Positions 37,431 to 43,152 of a stretch of DNA of 43,152 nucleotides are shown here, piece after piece. The stretch is from a virus. Position numbers and translations under genes: made by a program. The stretch's first letter is position 1, and each line of letters opens with the position of its first letter. A model generated the notes under the pieces. That model saw only the letters and a list, made by a program, of their open reading frames with translations, searched no databases and was not told where the DNA came from. The stretch covers positions 1 through 43,152 of IMG/VR virus record IMGVR_UViG_3300002917_000003. One strand, 5' to 3'.

Positions 37431-37697
37431 TCAACTTTTAATTGCTGGTTCATTCACTTCTGTACTTGCTTCCGGTTTAATTTGCGTTATCATTCTTGCC
37501 TGCATGAAGATTTGTACCTTACCATATCCATCATAAGTTAAGCTACTGATTGCTCTGATTACTGGAATAACTACCAAAGGATTAACATGTGTTTCATCTA
37601 AGGCAATCTTTATCATATAGAGTGCCGGATCTGATTGCTCTAACATTGAAAGAAACCGTAATTGATTCGCTTGTTGTATTGTTGATAAACTATTCAT
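37431..37697 (-). CDS. Small protein between terminase and portal, 88 aa
   Basis: ATG 37697 with AGGAAG upstream, which is inside the last codons of terL. Helical: STIQQANQLRFLSMLEQSDP, then VVIPVIRAISSLTY. No family recognised; conserved position suggests a packaging or portal partner. Confidence 0.55.
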   Translation of the reverse strand: MNSLSTIQQANQLRFLSMLEQSDPALYMIKIALDETHVNPLVVIPVIRAISSLTYDGYGKVQIFMQARMITQIKPEASTEVNEPAIKS

Positions 37698-37699
37698 AT

Positions 37700-39076
37700 T
37701 TAACTTCCTATATCCCAGTTATCCACAGAGTTATCCACACTACTATTATTCATATCTAATGACCAGTTCTGGTTAGATAAATCATTGGCAGGAACGGTAT
37801 ACTTATTAGCTTTTTTATAACTTACCATAAAGTATCTCAATGCGTCGAGTGCATGGTCATTTGCTTTTTCTGGTACATCCGGTTCGTTGATGTCTTGTGC
37901 TTCTCTGACACTTTTTTCTTTCCAGCGATAAGTTTCAAATTCTCTGATTGTGTTTGTACAAGTTGAAAAAACAAACAATGACGGCATAGCTTGTTCAATT
38001 GAGGATGTATACATGTTTCTGGGTTGTATGATTGGGACGCTTCTTCCTGGTGTTGGTTTAAGATGCTCTGCAACTTTCTCAATTCCCAGTCTGACCCATG
38101 AGTTAAACTGTTGGGTAAGTTCTTTGGTTGCGGGAGTAATCCAGATCTTTCGCCATTCAAATTCTTTAATCCATTGTGCTCCGCTTGGATCTCCAAAGGT
38201 TTGGGTAACTCGTTGCGATAGTGGTCTTGCGTTGATAATGCCAGCATGTTCATCAATAGTCCGATTAGTGGTATAGTACTCATCAGAAATAAAGAAATTA
38301 TAATCACCATCTGTAGCAATCCAGAGACATGTGGTAGGATTAGTAGAGCCGAAATCCATACAACGATAAACATCCCAAGATTCCGGTATATCAAATGGAT
38401 CGATAACGTGTAGTTCTCTTTGAAATCCTTTGTAGACAAGTCCGGTGAACTTCCTGAAATCGGCAAGATATTCCTGAGCAAAAGTATCTTCTGTAAGTTC
38501 TGTTTTAGCATGATCTATTTCCTCTTTCTTGATGTAGGGATTATCATAACTTGTAAAACGCCATGATTTATAATCACTTTGGGAGGTCTGTCCAGCATTA
38601 TAGAGATCGTAAAAGTGGTTGTATCCTTTAGGTGTGGAAATAAAAATAACAGGAGCTTGGTAATCAGTAAGGGTAGCACGTAATACCTCCTGCCAAAGCC
38701 AAGGCCAATTTCGTATAGAAGCGATTTCGTCAATAACCAATCCTCGAAGTTTAACCCCTCGTAAAGCGTCTGGATTCTCTGCTCCCTTGAGTTCGATAGT
38801 TGATCCATTTTTGAGTGTGATTGATAATTCGACTTCATTCTTTTTATCTATCCATGCTATTGGTACAAGCCGTTTAAGTTGTAACCAATGAATTTGCTTG
38901 GCTTGACGATAACTTGGTGAAACAATCCAATATAACCCTTTATTCTTTGTTGCCCATTGTAAGATAATAAGAGCTGAAAGAACTGATTTACCCCACCGTC
39001 TACCTGCACAAATAATTCTGAATCTATGTTCATCTTTTGCAACTTCGAGTTGTCCGACATGGAGTTTAACATTCAT
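37700..39076 (-). CDS. terL: Terminase large subunit, 458 aa
   Basis: ATPase: Walker A AGRRWGKS at about 24-31, Walker B GLVIDEIA at about 114-120 with the catalytic Glu, coupling motif FISTPKG. RNase H-like nuclease: first Asp in YRCMDFGSTNPT, FGDPSG, and NDHALDALRYFM near the end with the last acidic residues. It would pump DNA into the procapsid and cut it. Start overlaps the terS stop by four bases. Confidence 0.95.
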   Translation of the reverse strand: MNVKLHVGQLEVAKDEHRFRIICAGRRWGKSVLSALIILQWATKNKGLYWIVSPSYRQAKQIHWLQLKRLVPIAWIDKKNEVELSITLKNGSTIELKGAENPDALRGVKLRGLVIDEIASIRNWPWLWQEVLRATLTDYQAPVIFISTPKGYNHFYDLYNAGQTSQSDYKSWRFTSYDNPYIKKEEIDHAKTELTEDTFAQEYLADFRKFTGLVYKGFQRELHVIDPFDIPESWDVYRCMDFGSTNPTTCLWIATDGDYNFFISDEYYTTNRTIDEHAGIINARPLSQRVTQTFGDPSGAQWIKEFEWRKIWITPATKELTQQFNSWVRLGIEKVAEHLKPTPGRSVPIIQPRNMYTSSIEQAMPSLFVFSTCTNTIREFETYRWKEKSVREAQDINEPDVPEKANDHALDALRYFMVSYKKANKYTVPANDLSNQNWSLDMNNSSVDNSVDNWDIGS

Positions 39077-39447
39077 TCAAATACTACATTCATATCTTCT
39101 GGATTATTAACCTGAACTAACGTAGTATTATCATTCATTCTTCCTTTTACTTTATAACCTAATTCCAAATATTTAGCTCTTGTTTGATAATCAACGATTA
39201 TATAATCTGGTTCTGTATGAGAGTTAATTACTTTAACTGCTTCTAATCCTTCATTGTGTACTTTAAGTAATTTATTATCTGGTAAGTATTGCTCCATGAG
39301 TTCCTGCCAACCTTTTGATCTAGTTAATTGTTGTGGATTCTTAGCTGTAGTAGGTGGATATCCAGCATCAAGCATAGCCTTACTCACGGCCAACTTACCA
39401 TTGGATTCCAATACTTTATTTATTACCTTACCTTGCCTCGCTGTCAT
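39073..39447 (-). CDS. terS: Terminase small subunit, 124 aa
   Basis: MTARQGKVINKVLESNGKLA and SKAMLDAGYPPTTAKNPQQL form the helix-turn-helix-like DNA-binding head typical of small terminases (GY..ttA..P..). SKGWQELMEQYLPDNKLLKVH is the oligomerisation region. Directly upstream of terL with ATGA overlap. An extended -10 promoter ends nine bases before its ATG. Confidence 0.85.
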   Translation of the reverse strand: MTARQGKVINKVLESNGKLAVSKAMLDAGYPPTTAKNPQQLTRSKGWQELMEQYLPDNKLLKVHNEGLEAVKVINSHTEPDYIIVDYQTRAKYLELGYKVKGRMNDNTTLVQVNNPEDMNVVFE

Positions 39448-39456
39448 ATCGCTGAC

Positions 39457-39487
39457 ATTATATCATACCCTTCTCATTTCGCCTCAA
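39457..39487 (-). promoter_or_regulatory. Extended -10 promoter for terS and the head operon
   Basis: TGATATAAT on the minus strand (TATAAT at 39462-39457) with TTGAGG 19 bases upstream. The +1 should be about three bases before ATG 39447, so the leader would be nearly absent. Confidence 0.55.
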
Positions 39488-39704
39488 TCAATAACGTTTC
39501 TTCCGGCTGCCACCAAATTAGTCTCCATTGATCATATAATTCATTCGCTGGCTCTTCTTTAAAAATAATCGCTTGTGGATGCAAGTATTTCTTAAAATCA
39601 TTAAGAGCATATTCGCTTGCAAACCATCCTTCCCGTATTTCTATCATTTTATTTGTTTTATTCATACTTCGACTAACAAACAGTTTTACACATTTATCTT
39701 CCAT
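39474..39704 (-). CDS. Small hypothetical protein, 76 aa
   Basis: Start taken at ATG 39704 (MEDKCVKLFVSRSMNKTNKM). Six bases upstream is TATATA, with TTTGTA 16 bases further, so this may be another leaderless start. Alpha/beta pattern with Trp-rich end (YDQWRLIWWQPEET). Unknown function. Confidence 0.55.
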   Translation of the reverse strand: MEDKCVKLFVSRSMNKTNKMIEIREGWFASEYALNDFKKYLHPQAIIFKEEPANELYDQWRLIWWQPEETLLIEAK

Positions 39705-39760
39705 AGTTTGTATATATCTTTCAAATCTTGTATACAAAGTACCTTAGTTTGTATCGATTC
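39705..39760 (-). promoter_or_regulatory. Gap with three phased TTGTAT repeats
   Basis: TTGTAT occurs at 39708-39713, 39728-39733 and 39749-39754, spaced 20 and 21 bases (two helical turns); the middle copy is part of the palindrome TTGTATACAA. The gap also holds a candidate promoter for the 76-residue gene. Good operator-like arrangement for a multimeric repressor. Confidence 0.45.
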
Positions 39761-39835
39761 TACAATATTCGATTTTACGTGTTGTTTTGAGATGCGTAAC
39801 CCTCATTTTAACAATGGGAACACTCTGAATGATAT

Positions 39836-40138
39836 TCAGCTTTTTGGCGGTTTGGATTCTAAGAGAGTTAAAACAGAAAGACGTTCTACTAAAACAGGTG
39901 CATCACCAATATCATAAACTATAAATTTTTTTATTTTCTCCTGCAACCCTCTTTCCCATTGTTCTTTTTTAATTACCAATAAGGCCTCAATATCTATTTG
40001 CTCTTTTTCCCACTCGATACGTTGTTGAGAGAGTTCTAATTCAAAAAGTCTTACAATAGCCAAGATATGTAAATCAAGATCATTATGAGCTTGAGCATAT
40101 TGTCTAAGAACCGTAACTATTCTTTCTTTTGATGTCAT
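39836..40138 (-). CDS. Small helical protein, 100 aa
   Basis: Start at ATG 40138 (MTSKERIVTVLRQYAQAHND), two bases after the stop of a 29-residue membrane peptide. The longer frame upstream reads through that peptide and is unlikely. Long coiled-coil stretch (ELELSQQRIEWEKEQIDIEA). Unknown function. Confidence 0.55.
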   Translation of the reverse strand: MTSKERIVTVLRQYAQAHNDLDLHILAIVRLFELELSQQRIEWEKEQIDIEALLVIKKEQWERGLQEKIKKFIVYDIGDAPVLVERLSVLTLLESKPPKS

Positions 40139-40139
40139 A

Positions 40140-40229
40140 CTAAAAATGTAAATGAAAAGAAAGTATAACCAATCCTGCTCCACTTAAGAATCCAGAAAGC
40201 CAAAATAACCATTCTATGTCAATTTTCAT
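40140..40229 (-). CDS. Membrane micropeptide, 29 aa
   Basis: MKIDIEWLFWLSGFLSGAGL...: one hydrophobic helix ending SFHLHF. A purine-rich ribosome binding site (GGAAAG) lies upstream, and the gene is closely coupled to the next one. Very short, so the call rests on spacing and composition. Confidence 0.4.
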   Translation of the reverse strand: MKIDIEWLFWLSGFLSGAGLVILSFHLHF

Positions 40230-40264
40230 TTTCTTACTTTCCTTTCCATAGCAACTAAGTCACA

Positions 40265-40453
40265 TTATTCGGTTCGTAATATTTCTAAAACATCCTTGAT
40301 TGCTCTTTCATAAGCTATTGTTGGAATACTCCAAGAATGCGCTTTACTACTAAGCACTTCTTCTGCTGGCGGATGAACATATACCAATTTACCGCCTACA
40401 AAATCAACGCATCTTTCTTTCAATTCCTCAATTTCTTTTATTTTGTCTTCCAT
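40265..40453 (-). CDS. Small helical protein, 62 aa
   Basis: ATG 40453 (MEDKIKEIEELKERCVDFVG); the frame upstream opens at TTG without a ribosome binding site. Acidic helix then a short alpha/beta part (KLVYVHPPAEEVL). No family recognised. It lies two genes before terS. Confidence 0.5.
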   Translation of the reverse strand: MEDKIKEIEELKERCVDFVGGKLVYVHPPAEEVLSSKAHSWSIPTIAYERAIKDVLEILRTE

Positions 40454-40467
40454 ACTTTTAAAATCAC

Positions 40468-40680
40468 TTATTTGTTGAACCAAACTTGACTATGCCTCAA
40501 AAAATGTAATCTTTCTCCTTTTCGCTCTATCAACCATAGTTCTCGCCAGTAATGTTTGAAGCACCAAACCCATCCAGCCCAATCTCTCAGAAAAGAAATG
40601 TTACGACAACCAGGTGAAAAACAGCTATGCAGTTTTCTCCATTTCAATTCTTCTTTTGATACTTGTGCTGTATTTCCCAT
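40468..40680 (-). CDS. Small Trp/Cys-rich protein, 70 aa
   Basis: Start probably ATG 40680 (MGNTAQVSKEELKWRKLHSC); ATG 40719 is the alternative. Contains CFSPGCRN ... WVWCFKHYWRELW, three Cys and a His that could form a metal site, and a basic tail. Unknown function. Confidence 0.5.
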   Translation of the reverse strand: MGNTAQVSKEELKWRKLHSCFSPGCRNISFLRDWAGWVWCFKHYWRELWLIERKGERLHFLRHSQVWFNK

Positions 40681-40694
40681 ATTACTTCGACTAA

Positions 40695-40901
40695 TCAATG
40701 TTCTTCCACGTGCTTCCATAGCACAATTCTAAATCCGAATAACTCTATTTTAAACAAATACTTAAAATACTCGCTTCCCGTCCACGCATCCAAAGTATTC
40801 TCTGATCTCACATAAAACTTATCCTTTTCAGGAGTTGCGTTTCTAACAGAAGAACGCTCTGGTTCAAATCCTAATGGTGGTTGTCCGTCAAATAAAATCA
40901 T
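40695..40901 (-). CDS. Small hypothetical protein, 68 aa
   Basis: MILFDGQPPLGFEPERSSVR... alpha/beta pattern with many aromatic residues (YFKYLFKIELFGFRIVLW). No ribosome binding site seen before ATG 40901. It overlaps the longer form of the next gene. Unknown function. Confidence 0.5.
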   Translation of the reverse strand: MILFDGQPPLGFEPERSSVRNATPEKDKFYVRSENTLDAWTGSEYFKYLFKIELFGFRIVLWKHVEEH

Positions 40902-40933
40902 ATCTAGTTCTAAAAGGGTCGTTTAGTCTGCGT

Positions 40934-41098
40934 TCATAATGCTTTTATCATTAAACTTGCAATTCCATAAGCTATGAGTCCTGAAACTACCAGAAAGAGA
41001 GCTAATGTAATAAAAATATGTAGCCAAAATTCCCTACGCTGTCTAGCTCGTAATGCGTCTAAAAATTCTTGTAAAGTTATATCACGATAATTTTTCAT
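40934..41098 (-). CDS. Small single-pass membrane protein, 54 aa
   Basis: MKNYRDITLQEFLDALRARQ, then a clear transmembrane segment (FWLHIFITLALFLVVSGLIAYGIASL). Cytoplasmic basic N-terminus. ATG 41098 lies inside the end of the zinc-ribbon gene upstream. Unknown function. Confidence 0.6.
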   Translation of the reverse strand: MKNYRDITLQEFLDALRARQRREFWLHIFITLALFLVVSGLIAYGIASLMIKAL

Positions 41099-41210
41099 AC
41101 TCCCCATCTTCATATTCTATAGATAAACTTGTTACATCTTCACATTTGCCTGAATGGAGTAATTCACCACATTTATCACAAATTGGTTTTTCTTCTTCAT
41201 TTTTACTCAT
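41082..41210 (-). CDS. Micro zinc-ribbon protein, 42 aa
   Basis: ATG 41210 with GGAGGG six bases upstream. MSKNEEEKPICDKCGELLHS, then KCEDVTS: CxxC...C. Acidic C-terminus. The same frame stays open upstream through the inverted-repeat element, so a longer product starting at 41296 (MEAEVSNSARKRVR...) is possible but lacks a good ribosome binding site. Confidence 0.6.
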   Translation of the reverse strand: MSKNEEEKPICDKCGELLHSGKCEDVTSLSIEYEDGEYEKLS

Positions 41211-41228
41211 AATACCCTCCATTCTCAC

Positions 41229-41349
41229 ACATGAACTAATAGTTCCCGACGAGATTCTGACTCGCTTTCTCGCAGAATTGCTAACCTCTGCTTCCATAGC
41301 TCTTAGCAAGCTCTAATCGGATAAACCTACGGGAACTATTAGTTCATGT
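41229..41349. repeat. 121-bp element with perfect 20-bp inverted terminal repeats
   Basis: ACATGAACTAATAGTTCCCG at 41229-41248 is the exact reverse complement of 41330-41349. The 81-base interior can fold further: TTGCTAA with TTAGCAA, and ATTCTG with CAGAAT or CGAGA with TCTCG as competing stems. One arm is inside the C-terminal codons of the gene at 41313-41540, the other just upstream of the micro zinc-ribbon gene. No target-site duplication flanks it. Either a miniature transposable element or a multi-branched RNA. Confidence 0.85.
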
Positions 41350-41540
41350 AAAAGTTTTTCCAGTACCTTTTTATATTTGTAAGTATGATTTGACCAGATA
41401 AAAATAAAATAACTTCCTGATACATTTTTACAAACTTCAAAAGCAACATCCTCCATCCTATACCATGTTTTACTACTGACTCTGTCAGGTAACTCTACAT
41501 GCTTTTTGAATTTTCGTTTTATTCTATGTACTTTACCCAT
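41313..41540 (-). CDS. Small basic protein, 75 aa
   Basis: Start placed at ATG 41540 (MGKVHRIKRKFKKHVELPDR); upstream ATG 41570 or GTG 41582 are alternatives inside the preceding gene. Basic N-terminus, then strands (SGSYFIFIWSNHTYKYKK). Its last 12 codons contain one arm of the 20-bp inverted repeat. Unknown function. Confidence 0.5.
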   Translation of the reverse strand: MGKVHRIKRKFKKHVELPDRVSSKTWYRMEDVAFEVCKNVSGSYFIFIWSNHTYKYKKVLEKLLHELIVPVGLSD

Positions 41541-41560
41541 AATTATATACGCTTTTATGC

Positions 41561-41746
41561 CTAGAGACATGCCTTTCCGCACTCTCTACAGGTATTACTC
41601 TCTATAATGCAATCATATTTATTTTGCATATTTGAATAATGACAAAAACACGTACAAGGTGCGCTTGTCTCAAAAGTATAGTTAGGATATTTCCCTTCCA
41701 TCTTTTTCTTTGTGTCAACAAAATCTTTTATCAGATCTTTACTCAT
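41561..41746 (-). CDS. Cys-rich small protein, 61 aa
   Basis: MSKDLIKDFVDTKKKMEGKY, then CTCFCH ... YDCIIES ... CRECGKAC: seven Cys and a His, probably two metal sites. ATG 41746 five bases after the SpoU gene stop. Belongs to the set of micro zinc proteins. Confidence 0.6.
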   Translation of the reverse strand: MSKDLIKDFVDTKKKMEGKYPNYTFETSAPCTCFCHYSNMQNKYDCIIESNTCRECGKACL

Positions 41747-41751
41747 AAGTT

Positions 41752-42213
41752 CTATTGATTGTCGGCACTCTTAGCCTTGAAAAATCGGTCATAAAGAACT
41801 AGCGAGCCACAAACTGCGACATTCATGCTGAACGGTCTTTCAGTTGGAATATAAACCGTCTGATAGCCTTCTGTAAATTCTTCCGGTATTCCATGATCCT
41901 CCGCACCAAGTAAATAAACTGCTCTTTCGGGATGCGATGCTTCTTTTAACGATTTCGCTTTATCAAGCATTTCTATACAGACCAAACTTGACCCGTCGGG
42001 TAAATGTTTAATAAGATCATCAAAATCCGTATAGTTATACAAAGGCACGTGCAAGGTTGTCTTGGGTGTATCACTCGGTTGCTTCTTGTATCTTGCACCA
42101 ACGGTAAAGATAAAATCTGCACCGAAAAGAAATGCTGAACGCCAAAGCGTACCCATATTTTCGGTTGTTTTCGGTTGATATATTCCTATTCCAAAATAGC
42201 CTAATCTTTTCAT
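41752..42213 (-). CDS. SpoU/TrmH-family RNA 2'-O-methyltransferase, 153 aa
   Basis: All three SPOUT motifs are visible: motif 1 TTENMGTLWRSAFLFGADF (N-x-G-x3-R), motif 2 YLLGAEDHGIPEE (G-x-E-x2-G-I/L-P), motif 3 PFSMNVAVCGSLVLYDRF (deep knot, N-V). Length fits a knot-only TrmL-like enzyme that would methylate a tRNA or rRNA ribose. ATG 42213 after CGGAG. Rare in phages of this size; may protect host tRNA or change translation (inference). Confidence 0.85.
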   Translation of the reverse strand: MKRLGYFGIGIYQPKTTENMGTLWRSAFLFGADFIFTVGARYKKQPSDTPKTTLHVPLYNYTDFDDLIKHLPDGSSLVCIEMLDKAKSLKEASHPERAVYLLGAEDHGIPEEFTEGYQTVYIPTERPFSMNVAVCGSLVLYDRFFKAKSADNQ

Positions 42214-42235
42214 AATTTACGCTCCGAATAATCTA

Positions 42236-42400
42236 TCATTTACCGTCCAGTTCTAATGCTTGTATAAAGCCTAACAACTGACTTAATTTAGAGTTAAATG
42301 CAGGTATTAAATCTGCACCGCTATTAAATTGAGTTTTATCATGTAATTCCTCAACTTGCTTTGCTAATTCTAATAATCGTTTTTTATATTCTTTATTCAT
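42236..42400 (-). CDS. Small helical protein, 54 aa
   Basis: MNKEYKKRLLELAKQVEELH, then an amphipathic helix (PAFNSKLSQLLGFIQALEL). Two predicted helices; no family recognised. 22 bases separate it from the SpoU gene start. Confidence 0.5.
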   Translation of the reverse strand: MNKEYKKRLLELAKQVEELHDKTQFNSGADLIPAFNSKLSQLLGFIQALELDGK

Positions 42401-42432
42401 AACTCTACGCTCAAAAGGAGCTAAAAATCGGA

Positions 42433-42612
42433 TTAATCGACTAGTTCTCCTTCACTCTCTCCAACTAATACATACTTAAATTTTCCTTGTCGTTTCATTG
42501 GTACTTTAATTTTATAAGTATCCTGAATAATATCTTCTACTTCATACGTTTTGTCTTTTTCAAGGGTTATACCTTTATCTATAAATCTATCTTTTAACAT
42601 TCGAATTTTCAC
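42433..42612 (-). CDS. Small beta-rich protein, 59 aa
   Basis: GTG 42612 overlaps the stop of the NinG-like gene (GTGA), giving MKIRMLKDRFIDKGITLEKD; ATG 42600 is the alternative. Strands dominate (KTYEVEDIIQDTYKIKVP, KFKYVLVGESEGELVD), like a small SH3- or OB-like fold. Unknown function. Confidence 0.5.
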   Translation of the reverse strand: MKIRMLKDRFIDKGITLEKDKTYEVEDIIQDTYKIKVPMKRQGKFKYVLVGESEGELVD

Positions 42613-42980
42613 AATTCTTTCAATAACTTACTATAAATCATATAAGCTAACTTCCTATCTTTCTTTGCTGGTGTATTTGCTCTGAGCATTAAAAGATCAA
42701 ATCCTTTCTGTCCGAGTTGTCTAATTTTGAACGATGTATAGGCTGGTCTGTCATCGGTTCCTAATTTTTTATGACATCCTATACAAAAACAGTCAACATT
42801 TTCTTCATCGAAACGAACACTTTCTTTTCTTCTACCATGATAGTGACTCGCTTGGAGTCCGATAATACCTTCTTCTCCCCTCCCCCGTAAACCACAATTC
42901 ATACATCGTTTAGCTTTTAATCGTATATAGCGACTAAATACACTATCGGCTTTATCCCGCTTTACGTAAGACCAAGACAC
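42609..42980 (-). CDS. HNH/NinG-like nuclease, 123 aa
   Basis: GTG 42980 with AAGGAGG seven bases upstream, sharing one base with the upstream stop. RDKADSVFSRYIRLKAKRCM and CGLRGRGEE, then LQASHYHGRRKESVRFDEENVDCFCIGCHKKLG. The DKAD..FS.YIR head and the H-x-H...RFDE-N...C-x2-C-H block resemble the lambda NinG/Rap recombination protein family more than homing enzymes. Probably acts in phage DNA recombination or late replication. Confidence 0.7.
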   Translation of the reverse strand: MSWSYVKRDKADSVFSRYIRLKAKRCMNCGLRGRGEEGIIGLQASHYHGRRKESVRFDEENVDCFCIGCHKKLGTDDRPAYTSFKIRQLGQKGFDLLMLRANTPAKKDRKLAYMIYSKLLKEL

Positions 42981-43152
42981 TACTTAGCCTCCTTAAGAAG
43001 TTTAAGTAATTCCTTAGAGTATCTTGTATTTGCTGACCTTGCTGCTGACTCTGCTAACTCTGCTGCTGACCTTGCTGCTGACCTTGCTGACTCTGCTGCT
43101 GACCTTGCTGCTAACCTTGCTGACCTTGCTGACCTTGCTGCTGACTCTGCTA
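42980..43152 (-). CDS. Ala/Ser-rich repeat protein, C-terminal part
   Basis: Read from the window edge the codons give A-A-(R/E)-S units, with 3-residue (S-A-R, A-E-S) variants, then NTRYSKELLKLLKEAK and stop TAG at 42982-42980. This is the C-terminal end of the gene that starts at 645. Frame at the edge begins with the codon at 43150. Confidence 0.75.
   Translation of the reverse strand, partial: AESAARSARSARLAARSAAESARSAARSAAELAESAARSANTRYSKELLKLLKEAK
43030..43152. repeat. CTGCTGAC(C/T) tandem repeat, right copy
   Basis: Same 12- and 9-base units as at 1-150, here with more of the short units. Supports a circular map with the break inside the repeat. Confidence 0.9.

Noticed and set aside
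37837-38511. Minus-strand open frame of 224 codons inside the terminase gene
   Set aside because: It is an alternative frame of terL; the terL frame carries Walker and nuclease motifs, this one has no domain and no start signal.
39573-39917. Plus-strand open frame of 114 codons (including MRNPHFNNGNTLNDIQ...)
   Set aside because: Most of it is antisense to two minus-strand genes, with no promoter or ribosome binding site; composition is that of a shadow frame.
41230-41309. Coding extension of the micro zinc-ribbon gene through the inverted-repeat element
   Set aside because: The frame is open, but the internal ATG 41210 has a far better ribosome binding site; kept only as a note.
1-43152. 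Alternative genetic code (reassigned stop codons)
   Set aside because: All large conserved genes end at ordinary stops with normal family lengths, and TAG, TGA and TAA are all used as stops.

Overview
The window is a dsDNA tailed-phage genome. It has no ribosomal or tRNA genes, and nearly every gene is packed head to tail on the minus strand. It carries a full virion set: small and large terminase, portal, scaffold, SU10/DUF5309-type major capsid, head-tail adaptor, beta-propeller nozzle, tail and fibre proteins, and a CHAP endolysin with membrane proteins. The capsid type plus an adaptor/nozzle pair, with no recognisable tail tube, sheath or tape measure, suggests a podovirus of the SU10 kind. 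The two ends of the window fall inside one Ala/Ser-rich repeat gene: its start is at 645 and its stop at 42980. The molecule is therefore probably a circular (or circularly permuted) genome of about 43 kb, broken and slightly collapsed in that repeat. The DNA is AT-rich. The host cannot be named; good AGGAGG ribosome binding sites and textbook sigma70-type promoters show only that it is bacterial.

Layout in the direction of transcription (descending coordinates). 39.4-31.4 kb is the head module: terS, terL, portal, many very small proteins, scaffold, capsid. 31.4-21.6 kb holds an accessory cargo of glycosyltransferases, small-molecule methyltransferases, a low-molecular-weight phosphatase-like protein and small zinc-ribbon proteins, with two HNH endonucleases; it probably builds or alters a glycan. 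21.6-10.9 kb holds tail and fibre proteins, including repeat-rich and LamG-like ones, with the adaptor and nozzle. 10.9-4.8 kb encodes a Gln-rich protein and a 1615-residue polyvalent protein with ParB-like and RelA/SpoT-like regions. 4.8-2.9 kb is lysis. 2.7-0.65 kb and, across the circle joint, 43.1-39.4 kb carry short early-type genes: a ribbon-helix-helix repressor, zinc-ribbon proteins, small membrane proteins, a SpoU RNA methyltransferase and a NinG-like HNH protein. No polymerase, helicase, primase or integrase is recognisable.

Four observations stand out. (1) Three HNH genes and the repressor gene each sit 6-7 bases behind a near-perfect -35/-10 pair, which predicts leaderless mRNAs. 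(2) At least three genes sit behind promoter - hairpin - U-tract - AUG modules, and two of those genes share a GQLNQ(S/T)GQ peptide motif. (3) Two neighbouring tail genes appear to start at AUU and AUC, correctly spaced from strong ribosome binding sites. (4) A glycosyltransferase is split exactly at its linker by two tiny zinc-ribbon genes. A 121-bp element with perfect 20-bp inverted ends lies at 41229-41349.
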